From CAIWHR01 sp963741355 (GTDB lineage: Bacteria > Pseudomonadota > Gammaproteobacteria > Burkholderiales > Casimicrobiaceae): 64,000 nt of DNA. Below are positions 35,158 through 46,227 of the stretch, piece by piece (position 1 is the first letter of the stretch; the number at the start of each line of letters is the position of its first letter). Below the pieces are notes generated by a model, which worked only from the letters and a program-made list of their open reading frames with translations, had not been told where the DNA came from and ran no database searches. Both the position numbers and the translations under genes were made by a program. The DNA is taken from positions 1 to 64,000 of the forward strand of contig CAVUIG010000030.1 in NCBI GenBank assembly GCA_963741355.1. The letters are read 5' to 3'.

Positions 35158-36823
35158 CTAGTGCATCAGCGGCTTGTAGCGCGGGCGGTGCGGGCGCGCG
35201 CCTTCCTCGCCCAGCCGCTTCTTCTTGTCTTCCTCGTACTCGTGATAGTTGCCGGGGAAGAACACCCACTTGGAGTCGTCCTCGGCGGAGAGGATGTGCG
35301 TCGCGATCCGGTCGAGGAACCAGCGGTCGTGCGAGATCACGAGCACGCTGCCCGCGAACTCGAGCAACGCCTCCTCCAGCGCGCGCAGCGTCTCGACGTC
35401 GAGATCGTTCGAGGGCTCGTCGAGCAGCAGCACGTTGCCGCCCTTGAGCAGCGTCGCCGCGAGGTGCAGCCGGCCGCGCTCGCCGCCTGACAGCTGCGCC
35501 CACGTTCTTCTGCTGGTCCGGCCCCTTGAAGTTGAAGCGGCCGAGGTAGGCGCGCGACGGCATCTCGAACCGGCCCACGGTGAGGATGTCCTGCCCGTTG
35601 GAAATCGCTTCCCACGCGGTCTTGTCGTTCGGCAGCGCCTCGCGCGTCTGGTCGACCACGGCGATCTGCGCCGTGTGCCCGATGACGACCTCGCCCGACT
35701 CGGGCTTCTCCTTGCCGGTGATGAGCTTGAACAGCGTCGTCTTTCCCGCGCCGTTGGGGCCGATCACGCCGACGATCGCGCCAGGCGGGACCTTGAACGA
35801 CAGATCGTCGATCAGCAGCCGGTCGCCGTAGCCCTTCGACACGCCCTTGAACTCGATCACCTCGTTGCCGAGCCGCTCGGCGACCGGGATGAAGATCTCC
35901 GAGGTCTCGTTGCGCTGCTGGTGCTCGTAGGACGCGAGCTCGTTGAAGCGCGAGATGCGCGCCTTGCTCTTCGCCTGCCGGCCCTTGGGATTCTGCCGGA
36001 CCCACTCGAGCTCCTGCTTCATCGCCTTGATGCGCGCGGCCTCCTGCTTGCCCTCGATCTCCAGGCGCTGCTCCTTCTGCTCCAGCCACGAGCTGTAGTT
36101 GCCTTTCCACGGAATGCCGGAGCCGCGATCGAGCTCGAGGATCCACTCCGCCGCGTTGTCGAGGAAGTAGCGGTCGTGCGTGACGGCGACGACGGTGCCC
36201 GGGAACTTCTGCAGGAATTGCTCCAGCCAGTCCACACTCTCGGCGTCGAGGTGGTTGGTCGGCTCGTCCAGCAGCAGCATGTCGGGCTTCGACAGCAGCA
36301 GCCGGCACAGCGCAACGCGCCGCTTCTCGCCGCCCGACAAGGTCGCGATGGTCGCGTCCCACGGCGGCAGGCGCAGCGCGTCGGCGGCGATCTCCATCTG
36401 CACGTCGGAGCCTGCGCCGGAGGTGGCGATGATCGCCTCGAGGCGCGCCTGCTCGGCGGCGAGCGCGTCGAAATCGGCGCCTTCGTCGGCGTACGCCGCG
36501 TAGACCTCGTCGAGGCGCTTCTGCGCGCCGAGGACATCGCTCATCCCTTCCTGCACCGCCTCGCGCACGGACTGGGCGGGATCGAGCACCGGCTCCTGCG
36601 GCAGGAAGCCGATCTTGAGCCCGGGCATCGGCACCGCCTCGCCTTCGATCTCGCGGTCGACCCCCGCCATGATGCGCAGCAGGCTCGACTTGCCGGAGCC
36701 GTTCACGCCGAGCACGCCGATCTTCGCGCCGGGAAAAAACGAAAGCGAGATGTCCTTCAGGATCTGCCGCTTGGGCGGGACGATCTTGCCCACGCGGTTC
36801 ATCGTGTAAACGTATTGGGCCAT
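35158..36823 (-). CDS. ettA: Energy-dependent translational throttle protein EttA (one frameshift)
   Basis: An ABC-F protein with two nucleotide-binding domains. Walker A motifs are GVNGSGKSSLLRI and GPNGAGKTTLFKL, and signatures are TLSGGEKRRVAL and LSGGERGR. The inter-domain linker has the EttA-specific NPKGRQAKSKARISRFNEL. It opens MAQYVYTMNRVGKIVPPKRQILKDISLSF. Near 35497 one base is missing (expected NVGAQLSGGERGR), and the last 90 residues (VLLLDEPSNDLDVETLRALEEALLEFAG...RPRYKPLMH) lie in another frame. Full length is about 554 residues, as usual. It gates the first translation cycle according to ATP/ADP. Confidence 0.92.
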
Positions 36824-36918
36824 TGTTGCGCTCGGACCTGGTGCGGGTGGAAAACCCGCCATTATCGCAAAGTCGGGCGTCGCGCGCCGGCAGCGACGCA
36901 CCGGACGCCACAAACGAC

Positions 36919-36950
36919 AAGGGCGGCCCGCGAATGCGAGGACCGCCCTT
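36919..36950 (-). terminator. Hairpin downstream of the DUF4124 gene
   Basis: An 8-bp perfect stem, AAGGGCGG and CCGCCCTT, around a 16-base loop. It lies 22 bases after the DUF4124 stop on the minus strand. On that strand the bases after the stem are GTCGTTTG, a weak T-run. It is probably the end of the DUF4124 transcript. Confidence 0.45.
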
Positions 36951-36971
36951 CCCGATGCGCGCCGCGCGGCG

Positions 36972-37690
36972 CTATTTCTTCTTGCCCGCGCCGGGATAGT
37001 CTTCCGGCTGCGTGACCGTCATGGGCTCGGCCGTCGGCTGACTTCGCGGCGACGAGCTCGTGCCAGCGCTGCTTGTCCTTGTCGTACTTGGCGGTCACCG
37101 TCGCGGCTTCGCGCTTCTTCTGCGCCACGAGATCGCCCTGGCGCTCGATCTCGCCATTCAGCATCTCGAGCTCGCGCTCGACGTTGGCCGGCGCCTTTTC
37201 GCGCGGCCGCGGCCTTCTTCGCGAGCAGGCCGTCCCTGCGCTTCACGAGCTGGGCCATGTAGGCCTGCGTCGACTGCAGCACGTTGTCGATCGTCTGCAT
37301 CGCCCGTGCGCGCGCAAGGTCGATTTCATTCTCGCTGGTGTACGACGCGAGCAGCGCGCGGTCGCGCCGGTTGATTTCCTCCTGCTGCTTCGCTGCCTGG
37401 CGCTGCCGCTCGTCCTCGGCGGCCTTCGCCTTCAACTGCTCGGGGGTGAGCGCCGGCTCGGTCTTCTTGATCGGGATCGCCTGCTTGTTGAGCTCGACGT
37501 TGCCTTTGTTGACGGCCTCCGGCGGGACCTTGTCGGAGTAATGGACCTCACCGTGCTCGTCGACCCACTTGTAGAGCGCCGCGTGGGTGCTGCCGGCATG
37601 CGTGACCAGCGCGGCCAGCGCAAATATCGCGAGCGCCGCGCCCCCGCGCACGGCTCCGCCGACCGCCACGACCTCCTCGCATCGCCGCAT
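36972..37690 (-). CDS. DUF4124 exported protein with coiled coil (two frameshifts)
   Basis: The start MRRCEEVVAVGGAVRGGAALAIFALAALVTHAGSTHAALYKWVDEHGEVHYSDKVPPEAV gives a signal peptide and a DUF4124 domain (ALYKWVDEHGEVHYSD). A long charged helix follows (LTPEQLKAKAAEDERQRQAAKQQEEINRRDRALL). The remainder reads through two frame changes: ANVERELEMLNGEIERQGDLVAQKKREAATVTAKYDKDKQRWHEL near 37190, and QPTAEPMTVTQPEDYPGAGKKK near 37040. It is probably a periplasmic protein of about 238 residues with no known function. It is common in betaproteobacteria. Confidence 0.75.
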
Positions 37691-37786
37691 CGCCACTCCC
37701 GTTCGATTAGGTTTTGGACGTCCCCTGCAACCCGACGGCCCGGCCGCACCCGGGGTTGACCCCAAGCATGCGACCGTAACGCTAAT

Positions 37787-38443
37787 CTATTCCACCGCCA
37801 CGCGCACGGCGCCGTACCGTTCCCGGTACGCCGCCACCCTCGCCGCTTCCGCCGCCAAGCCCGCGTCTTCCGCAAGCAGCGCCTGGAGATGATCGAGCGT
37901 GGCGACCGCCACGACCGCGATCCCGAAATCCCGTTCCAGCTCTTCCACCGCCGACGTCGCGCCCTTGCCGCGTTCCATCCGGTCGAAGCCGATGACGACG
38001 CCGGCGGGCGTCGCGCCGTGGGCCCGGATCAACTCGATCGACTCGCGCTTGGCGCCGCCGTCCGTGATCACGTCGTCGACGATCAGCACCCGGCCCGAGA
38101 GCGGAGCGCCCACGACGACCCCGCCTTCGCCGTGGTCCTTGGCTTCCTTGCGGTTGTAGCTGAACGGCAGATTGTGCCCTTTTTCGGCAAGCGCAATGGC
38201 CATCGCCGCCGCCAGGGTGATGCCCTTGTACGCCGGTCCGAACAGCTGGTCGCAGGGCAGGCCCGACGCCTGCCACGCATCGGCGTAGAACCTGCCGAGC
38301 TGGCGGAGGCTGTCGCCGTCCGCGAACAATCCTGCATTGAAAAAGTATGGAGTTTCGCGCCCGGCCTTGGTGGTGAATTGGCCGAACTTCAGCACGCCGC
38401 GTGCCATGGCGAAACGCAGGAATTCCCGGCGGAAATCGTGCAT
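37787..38443 (-). CDS. pyrE: Orotate phosphoribosyltransferase
   Basis: A 218-residue type I phosphoribosyltransferase. The PRPP-binding motif is VLIVDDVITDGGAKRESIELI, and the flexible loop includes YNRKEAKDHGEGG. The N-terminus MHDFRREFLRFAMARGVLKFGQFTTKAGRETPYFFNAG and FGPAYKGITLA are typical. It converts orotate and PRPP to OMP in pyrimidine synthesis. It is divergent from exodeoxyribonuclease III. Confidence 0.95.
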   Translation of the reverse strand: MHDFRREFLRFAMARGVLKFGQFTTKAGRETPYFFNAGLFADGDSLRQLGRFYADAWQASGLPCDQLFGPAYKGITLAAAMAIALAEKGHNLPFSYNRKEAKDHGEGGVVVGAPLSGRVLIVDDVITDGGAKRESIELIRAHGATPAGVVIGFDRMERGKGATSAVEELERDFGIAVVAVATLDHLQALLAEDAGLAAEAARVAAYRERYGAVRVAVE

Positions 38444-38470
38444 GACGGACGCCTCTTGTGACTGGCCCGG

Positions 38471-38476
38471 ATTATA
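38471..38476 (-). promoter_or_regulatory. pyrE: Possible pyrE -10 box
   Basis: On the minus strand the sequence reads TATAAT, a perfect sigma-70 -10 hexamer, 28 bases before the pyrE ATG. No good -35 is visible 16-18 bases upstream. The leader would be about 20 bases, too short for attenuation. Confidence 0.4.
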
Positions 38477-38569
38477 CGCGGCAGGAAGCGGCCGGACGCG
38501 ATCCCGGGCGCGTGTAAACTCGCCGGTCGTCGCCTTCCGCCCACGCATCCCGCTCGACCGGAATTCCCT

Positions 38570-39350
38570 GTGCGCGTCATCACCCTCAACGTCAACGGCA
38601 TCCGCTCCGCCGAGCGGCGCGGGCTCGCGCGCTGGCTCGTGCGCGCCGAGCCATGGGACGTCGTCTGCCTGCAGGAGATCAAGGCCGCGCACGACGACAT
38701 TCCGCGGGCGATGCGCGCGCCGCGCCGGGCCAACGCCGCGTTCGCGCCGGCCGAGCGCAAGGGCTACGCGGGCGTCGCGCTGTACGCCAAGCCCGACGCC
38801 CGCTTCGCCACGGGATTCGGACATCCGGAATTCGACGCCGAGGGGCGCTACGTCGAGGCGCATTTCGCCGGACTCACGATCATCAGCCTGTATCTGCCGT
38901 CGGGCTCGAGCGGCCCGCACCGGCAGGCGTCGAAGTTCCGCTTTCTCGAAGCCTTTCTTCCTCACCTCGCGCAACTGCGTGGATGCGGCCGCGAGATCAT
39001 CCTGTGCGGCGACTGGAACATCGCGCACCAGCCGATCGATCTCAAGAACTGGCGCAGCAACCAGAAGAATTCGGGGTTCCTGCCCGAGGAGCGCGCGTGG
39101 CTCACGCACGTGTTCGACGAGCTCGGATTCGTCGACGTGTTCCGGCGCGTCGATCCGCGGCCCGAGCAGTACACGTGGTGGTCGAATCGCGGCGAGTCGT
39201 GGGCGAAGAACGTCGGATGGCGGATCGATTACCAGATCGCGACGCCGGGGATCGCCGCGAAGGCGCGCGCGGCGACGATCTACAAGAACCGGCGCTTCTC
39301 CGATCATGCGCCTCTTGATCATCGACTACGACCATGAACTGACGGTGTAA
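38570..39350 (+). CDS. xthA: Exodeoxyribonuclease III (frameshift at the C-terminus)
   Basis: An AP endonuclease/3'-exonuclease of the ExoIII family. It has MRVITLNVNGIRSAERRGLARWL, the metal ligand in VVCLQEIKAAHD, GDWNIAHQPIDLKNWRSNQKNSGFLPEERAW, and WRIDYQIATPGIA. The catalytic end reads FSDHAPL and should continue IIDYDHEL. One extra T near 39316 moves IIDYDHELTV into another frame. It starts with GTG. Corrected length is about 259 residues. It repairs abasic sites in DNA. Confidence 0.9.
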
Positions 39351-39371
39351 AGCTGCTGCGGGTCCGATCTG

Positions 39372-39440
39372 CGTCGTTGCTCGCCCGCTCGGGATCCTCA
39401 TGTACTAGCGTGTACACTCCGGTCCCTCGCGGACTCGCGC
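39372..39440. repeat. Possible short intergenic repeat with a TGTAC inverted repeat
   Basis: The interval between xthA and the ABC-F gene holds CTCATGTACTAGCGTGTACAC, with TGTAC and GTACA facing each other across six bases, set in GC-rich flanks. It looks like the short palindromic intergenic elements seen in proteobacteria. Only one copy is in the window, so repeat status is unproven. Confidence 0.3.
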
Positions 39441-39492
39441 CTCGCATCTCGGCCTCCTCGCGACGCTTTCCCCTCGTCAGTTCCCTGCTCAC

Positions 39493-41427
<1,935 letters not shown>

Positions 41428-41463
41428 CCCCGGCGCGCCGGTTCGCCCGGAGCGCGCGGCGAA

Positions 41464-41890
41464 TCAGGATTTCGCCGAGGGAGCCCGGTCGCGCCGCCGT
41501 CGCACGAACTTGAGGCCCGACCACGTCGCGTCGATCGCGCAGACCTTGACGTCGACGACGCCGAGGGCGAGCCCGATGTCGCGGATGACGTTCTCCGAAA
41601 GATCGGTCGCCACGCCGGACGTCTTCTTCGGCCAGGCAACCCAGATCGCGCCGGTGTCGGGGAGCTTGCCCACCACGCGCTTGAGGTCGCGCTCGAGCGC
41701 GCGTATCTCGGTCACGAAGATCAACGCGACGTCGAATGCCGCGAGTCGCGGCAGCCATGCGAGATCGGGCGGAGCGCCGGCGAGGAGCGCGGCCAGATTG
41801 CCCGGGCGCGCCCGCGGCGTACACGCGGTGGCCGGGCGCCAGCCCGAGTTTGCGATGCAGTGGAGTGCCCGAATATCCCGCGCTCGTCAC
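41464..41890 (-). CDS. DUF3052 protein (frameshifted)
   Basis: The N-terminal frame reads MTSAGYSGTPLHRKLGLAPGHRVYAAGAPG from a GTG start. The C-terminal frame reads IFVTEIRALERDLKRVVGKLPDTGAIWVAWPKKTSGVATDLSENVIRDIGLALGVVDVKVCAIDATWSGLKFVRRR. The frames join near 41808, where one G is extra (CCCGGGCAAT); corrected text is PGNLAALLAGAPPDLAWLPRLAAFDVAL. Length is about 142 residues, as usual for DUF3052. The family is soluble and of unknown function. It is convergent with yheS. Confidence 0.8.
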
Positions 41891-41899
41891 GCCGTCGCG

Positions 41900-42658
41900 T
41901 CACCCGACCTGGTGGCTCGGGCGATAGAAGAGGTAGACGGCGAATCCCAGCGTTTCGCGGCCCCAGCGCAGGTACGCGTCGCGCCATTTGCGGATGCGCT
42001 CCAGCATCGCCGGGACGTCGGGGTCGTCCGGCATCTCCCGGGCGTAGCGCTCGATCGCGCGGCAATATTTCCATTCGTACTCGTCCCACTCGTCCATCGA
42101 CGAGGTGGCCGCGTGCATCGGGATCAGCCCGGCATCGACGCCGGCCTGAACGTTGCCGCGATGGTCGAGATATTGAGTGTCGAGCCCGCCCAGCATCGCG
42201 AGGTAGTCCGGATGCGGCCGCTGGCGCCAGTAGCCTTCGCCGATCAGCACGTAGCCGCCGCCCTTGGTCCAGGTCTTGAGCGCGCCGCAGATCCCGGCCA
42301 TGCCCCCGGCGATGCCGCCCGCCCCCATCATCACCGTGAGGTGAAAGGTCTCGGGATCGGCCCGGAATTCGCGGATGTCGATGTCGTCGAGATGCAGCTT
42401 GTGCAGCGCGCCGGTCCATTCGGCCCGCTCGCGGGCGGCGTCGAGCATCGGCGAGGAATTGTCGACGGCGACGACGCTCGAGCCGAAGCGCTCGATGATC
42501 CGCAGCGCGAGCTCCGCCCGCCCGCAGCCCAGGTCCAGCACCCGGGTGTTCTCGTCGAGCGGCAGGAGGTCGAGCAGCCGCTCGATCTTCGCCGCGGAGA
42601 TCGGGTTGCAATAGTCGTGATCGCGGTGGGCGATCGCGGAGAACTTTTGGTGGTTCAT
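41900..42658 (-). CDS. Class I SAM-dependent methyltransferase
   Basis: A 252-residue protein. Motif I is VLDLGCGRAELALRIIERFG, the acidic loop is VVAVDNSSPMLDAARERAEW, and the motif IV region is FHLTVMMGAGGIAGGMAGI. The start MNHQKFSAIAHRDHDYCNPISAAKIERLLDLLPL resembles small-molecule methyltransferases of the UbiE/type 11 group. It overlaps the ampG stop by 4 bases, so it is co-translated with ampG. The substrate is unknown. Confidence 0.75.
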   Translation of the reverse strand: MNHQKFSAIAHRDHDYCNPISAAKIERLLDLLPLDENTRVLDLGCGRAELALRIIERFGSSVVAVDNSSPMLDAARERAEWTGALHKLHLDDIDIREFRADPETFHLTVMMGAGGIAGGMAGICGALKTWTKGGGYVLIGEGYWRQRPHPDYLAMLGGLDTQYLDHRGNVQAGVDAGLIPMHAATSSMDEWDEYEWKYCRAIERYAREMPDDPDVPAMLERIRKWRDAYLRWGRETLGFAVYLFYRPSHQVG

Positions 42659-43938
42659 CTCGTTGCGTCCTTGGTGGTGCGGTCAAACCAGGGAGCCACA
42701 CGCAAGAGTAATGCCATCCCGGGCAGCGCCAGGGCGGCGCAGAGCAGGAAGAACGCGAACCACCCGGTCTGCTCGACGATCCATCCGGTCGACGCGTTGA
42801 CCACGGTGCGCGGCAGCGCCGCGAGGCTCGTGAACAGCGCGAACTGGGTCGCCGTATAGCGCGGATCGGTGGCCCGCGCGATGTAGGCGACGAAGGCGGC
42901 CGTGCCGAGGCCGACACCGAGCGCCTCGAACGCGATGACGCCGGCGAGCAGCAGGCGGTCGGCGCGGTTCTCCCACGCGAGCCACGCAAACCCGAAGATC
43001 GAGACGAGCTGGACGGCTCCGAACAGCCACAGCCCGCGGTTGATCCCGATCTTCACCATCCAGAGCCCGCCCAGCATCGCGCCGATCACGCTCGACCAGA
43101 GGCCGGCGTTCTTCGCGATCACGCCGATGTCCGTCTTGGTGAAGCCGAGATCGAGATAGAACGGCGTCGCCAGCGCGGTCGCCATGCTGTCGCCGAGCTT
43201 GTAGAGAAAGATGAACAGCAGCACCAGCAGCGCTTCCCGCCATCCGGCGCGCGTTATGAATTCGCGGAACGGCTCGGTGACCGCCTCACGCAAAGTCTTC
43301 GGTGCCGCCCTCGAGATCGCGGGCTCGGCGACGGCGAGCGTCATCGCGATGCCGGGCAGCATGAACAGCGCGGTGAGGGCGAATACGCTCGACCACGGCA
43401 GGAGGTCGGCGAGGATCAGCGCCAGCGCGCCGGGGATGAGGCTCGAGATCCGATAGGCATTGACGTGCACTGCGCTGCCGAGACCGAGCTCCGGATCCGG
43501 CAGGATTTCGCGGCGGTAGGCATCGAGCACGATGTCCTGGCTCGCCGAGAAGAACGCCACCGCGGTCGCGAGGTAGGCGATCGTCCACAGGTCCAAAGCG
43601 GGGTGCAGCGTTCCGAACAGGGGAATCGACCCCAGCAGAAGCAATTGCGTCACCAGCATCCATCCGCGCCGCCGTCCGAGCATGGGCAGCCCGAAGCGGT
43701 CCATCAGCGGCGACCACAGGAACTTCCACGTGAACGGCAGCTGGATCAGCCCGAACAGGCCGATCGAGACGAGGTCGACGTGCTCGGAGCGCAGCCACGC
43801 CGGCAGCAGGTTGATGAGCAGGTAAAGCGGAAGTCCCGACGAAAACCCGGTGAAGACGCAGATCAGCATCCGCCGGTTGATGAGCGCCTCGCGCCAGGTC
43901 TCCTGCGCAGGTGCGGCGCGCATTGCCGGATCGGTCAT
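42655..43938 (-). CDS. ampG: AmpG-type muropeptide permease
   Basis: A 427-residue major facilitator with about twelve helices. The AmpG signatures are LICVFTGFSSGLPLYLLINLLPAWLRSEHVDLVSIGLFGLIQLPFTWKFLWSPLMDRF and SASQDIVLDAYRREILPD. It imports GlcNAc-anhydroMurNAc-peptides for cell-wall recycling. In betaproteobacteria ampG commonly follows metX-metW on the same strand, as here, although 364 bases of mostly repeat DNA separate them. Confidence 0.9.
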   Translation of the reverse strand: MTDPAMRAAPAQETWREALINRRMLICVFTGFSSGLPLYLLINLLPAWLRSEHVDLVSIGLFGLIQLPFTWKFLWSPLMDRFGLPMLGRRRGWMLVTQLLLLGSIPLFGTLHPALDLWTIAYLATAVAFFSASQDIVLDAYRREILPDPELGLGSAVHVNAYRISSLIPGALALILADLLPWSSVFALTALFMLPGIAMTLAVAEPAISRAAPKTLREAVTEPFREFITRAGWREALLVLLFIFLYKLGDSMATALATPFYLDLGFTKTDIGVIAKNAGLWSSVIGAMLGGLWMVKIGINRGLWLFGAVQLVSIFGFAWLAWENRADRLLLAGVIAFEALGVGLGTAAFVAYIARATDPRYTATQFALFTSLAALPRTVVNASTGWIVEQTGWFAFFLLCAALALPGMALLLRVAPWFDRTTKDATR

Positions 43939-44092
43939 GCGCGGATTCTACCGGGCGCCGCGTGACGGGCGGTGCACATTCGTGTTTGGATCGTTCAATC
44001 GAACTTCGGACTTCGCCGCGGCCTCCGCACGGTTGTGCGCATCCCGGACGCACTCGGAGTCGGCCGCGCTCGCGATCGCGCCGCCCATTCGT

Positions 44093-44308
44093 CGGCCTCC
44101 GTACGGCCGATTCAACTCGGACGGTCCCGTTGTCGGCCTCCCTCAATCGCTCGCGGACGCGCCCTTCGGGCCTTGGCTTCGCCCTGCTCGCGCGGGCGTC
44201 GCTCATGCGGCCTCCGTACGGCCTTCAACTCGGACGTCCCGTGTCGGCCTCCCTCAATCGCTCGCGGACGCGCCCTTCGGGCCTGGGCTTCGCCCCGCTC
44301 GCTCATTC
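44093..44308. repeat. Tandem 115-bp repeat between ampG and metXW
   Basis: Two near-identical units, 44093-44207 and 44208 to about 44308. Each begins CGGCCTCCGTACGGCC and contains CCTCAATCGCTCGCGGACGC and CCCTTCGGGCCT. They differ by a few single bases. The second unit ends at the metXW stop codon (44303-44305). The core can fold (GCCCTTCGGGC). It looks like an intergenic repeat family that has duplicated in place. The preceding 154 bases (43939-44092) show no gene. Confidence 0.75.
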
Positions 44309-46144
44309 GTGCCGAAACCGATAAATCGCGAGCTCGCCGCGGAGGTTCGGCAGCACGTTCACCGGCGCGCCGCCGGCCAGCACGACGCGGTTCTCGACGG
44401 CGTAGCCGCGCTCGGCGAGGAACGCGTCGAAGTCGGCGACCGTGCAGAGGTGGATGTTGGGCGTGTCGTACCACTGGTAGGGCAGCGCCGTCGACACGGG
44501 CATGCGCCCCCGGACGATCTGCAGCCGGTGCGTCCAGTGGCCGAAATTGGGAAAGGTCACGATCGCGTCGCGCCCCACGCGCAGCATTTCGGCGACGATG
44601 GCCTCGGTGCGGTGCATCGCCTGCAGCGTCTGCGACAGGATCACGCAATCGAACGACGCGTCGGCGAAGCCGGCGAGTCCGGACTCGAGGTCGCTCTGCA
44701 GCACATTGATGCCGTTCTGCACGCTCGCGAGCACGCCCGCGTTGCCGATCTCGATACCGTATCCGGTGACGCCGCGCTCGCGCGCGAGGTAGGCGAGCAG
44801 GCTGCCGTCGCCGCAACCGAGGTCGAGCACGCGCGCGCCCTTGCCGACCCAGCCCGCGATCGTCGCAAAATCGGCGCGTCCGGCCGCGGCCGCGGCGGAG
44901 GGAACGTAATGCGGCGCCGCACGCACGGGCTTCTCGCGCGACGCCGCGTTCGCGTCCCCCGGCGCAAGCGGCGCCCGCTCGCTCGCAATCCGCTCGTAAT
45001 ACGCGCGGACGACCGCGAGATACTGCGGATCGTCGAGCAGGAATGCGTCGTGGCCGTGCGGCGCGACCACTTCGGCATACGTCACGTCGCGCGCGTCGTC
45101 GACCAGCGCCTTCACGATCTCGCGCGAGCGCGCCGGCGCGAAGCGCCAGTCGGTCGTGAAAGCGACCACCAGGAATCTGCATTGCGCCGGCGTGAGCGCG
45201 CGTGCGAGATCGCCCCCCTGCGCCAGCGCGGGATCGAAATAGTCGAGCGCCTTGGTGATGCGCAGATAGGTGTTGGCGTCGTAGTACTCGGCGAATTTCT
45301 CACCCTGGTGGCGCAGGTAGGACTCGATCTGGAATTCCGGCGCGAACGAGAACTTGAGGCCGTCGCGCAGATCGCGGCCGAAGCGCTCCTCCATCTGCTC
45401 ATCGGACAGGTAGGTGATGTGGCCCACCATGCGCGCCAGGCGCAGGCCGCCGCGCGGCTTCGTGCCGTGCGCCTCGAAATCTCCGTCGTGGAACTCAGGG
45501 TCGGCGAGGATCGCCTGGCGCGCGACTTCGTTGAAGGCGATGTTCTGCGCCGAAAGGTTCGGCGCCGCGGCGATCACGAGGGCATGGCGCAGGCGCGCGG
45601 GGTAGCGGATCGCCCAGTCGAGCGCCTGCATCCCGCCGAGGCTCCCGCCCATCACGGCGGCCCATTGCTCGATGCCCAGGTAATCGGCGAGACGCGCCTG
45701 CGCGTCGACCCAGTCCTCGACGGTCACGAGCGGAAACTGCGCGCCCCACGACGTTCCGGTGGCCGGATTGAGGGTGACCGGCCCGGTCGACCCGAAGCAG
45801 CTGCCGAGGTTGTTGACGCCGACGACGAAGAATCGATCGGTGTCGAGCGGCTTGCCCGGCCCGACCATGTTGTCCCACCAGCCGACGTTGTCCGGATCGT
45901 CGGCGTAGAAGCCCGCCACGTGGTGCGAGGCATTGAGTGCATGGCAGACCAGCACGGCGTTGTCGCGAGCCGCCGAAAGCGTCCCGTAGGTCTCGTAGGC
46001 GAGCTCGAAGGACGGCAGGCTCGCCCCGCAGGCGAGCGGCAGCGGCGCGTCGAAGCGGGCGCGGCGCGGCGTCACCGCGCCGACCGAAGCGCCCGTGGAG
46101 GCGCCCGGGATCGCGCCGCCGGTCGTGGAGGAAAAGGATGCCAT
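44303..46144 (-). CDS. metX: Fused MetX-MetW: homoserine O-acyltransferase plus MetW methyltransferase-like domain
   Basis: A single intact frame of 613 residues joins two proteins that are normally separate. Residues 1-387 are MetX, an alpha/beta hydrolase with nucleophile S168 (VMGGSLGGMQALDW), D332 (TTDWRFAP) and H365 (PHGHDAFLLDD). It acylates homoserine in methionine synthesis. Residues 388-421 are a linker (APLAPGDANAASREKPVRAAP). Residues 422-613 are MetW, with motif RVLDLGCGDGSLLAYLAR and PNFGHWTHRLQIVRGRMPVS. MetW is needed for MetX activity in some proteobacteria, which makes a fusion sensible. No ribosome binding site is obvious at the ATG. A riboswitch and terminator lie upstream. 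Confidence 0.88.
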   Translation of the reverse strand: MASFSSTTGGAIPGASTGASVGAVTPRRARFDAPLPLACGASLPSFELAYETYGTLSAARDNAVLVCHALNASHHVAGFYADDPDNVGWWDNMVGPGKPLDTDRFFVVGVNNLGSCFGSTGPVTLNPATGTSWGAQFPLVTVEDWVDAQARLADYLGIEQWAAVMGGSLGGMQALDWAIRYPARLRHALVIAAAPNLSAQNIAFNEVARQAILADPEFHDGDFEAHGTKPRGGLRLARMVGHITYLSDEQMEERFGRDLRDGLKFSFAPEFQIESYLRHQGEKFAEYYDANTYLRITKALDYFDPALAQGGDLARALTPAQCRFLVVAFTTDWRFAPARSREIVKALVDDARDVTYAEVVAPHGHDAFLLDDPQYLAVVRAYYERIASERAPLAPGDANAASREKPVRAAPHYVPSAAAAAGRADFATIAGWVGKGARVLDLGCGDGSLLAYLARERGVTGYGIEIGNAGVLASVQNGINVLQSDLESGLAGFADASFDCVILSQTLQAMHRTEAIVAEMLRVGRDAIVTFPNFGHWTHRLQIVRGRMPVSTALPYQWYDTPNIHLCTVADFDAFLAERGYAVENRVVLAGGAPVNVLPNLRGELAIYRFRHE

Positions 46145-46170
46145 GGCGAAGCCCGCGTTCTGTCGACAAC

Positions 46171-46206
46171 AAAAAACCCGACCAGCTTCGCGCTAATCGG
46201 GTCGGG
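46171..46206 (-). terminator. Intrinsic terminator in the metXW leader
   Basis: On the minus strand, CCCGACC and GGTCGGG form a perfect 7-bp stem around a 16-base loop, followed directly by TTTTTT. It lies between the riboswitch-like element and the metXW start, 27 bases before the ATG. That is the position expected of a riboswitch expression platform. Confidence 0.8.
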
Positions 46207-46227
46207 AGCGGGGGTGCCGTCTGCCTT

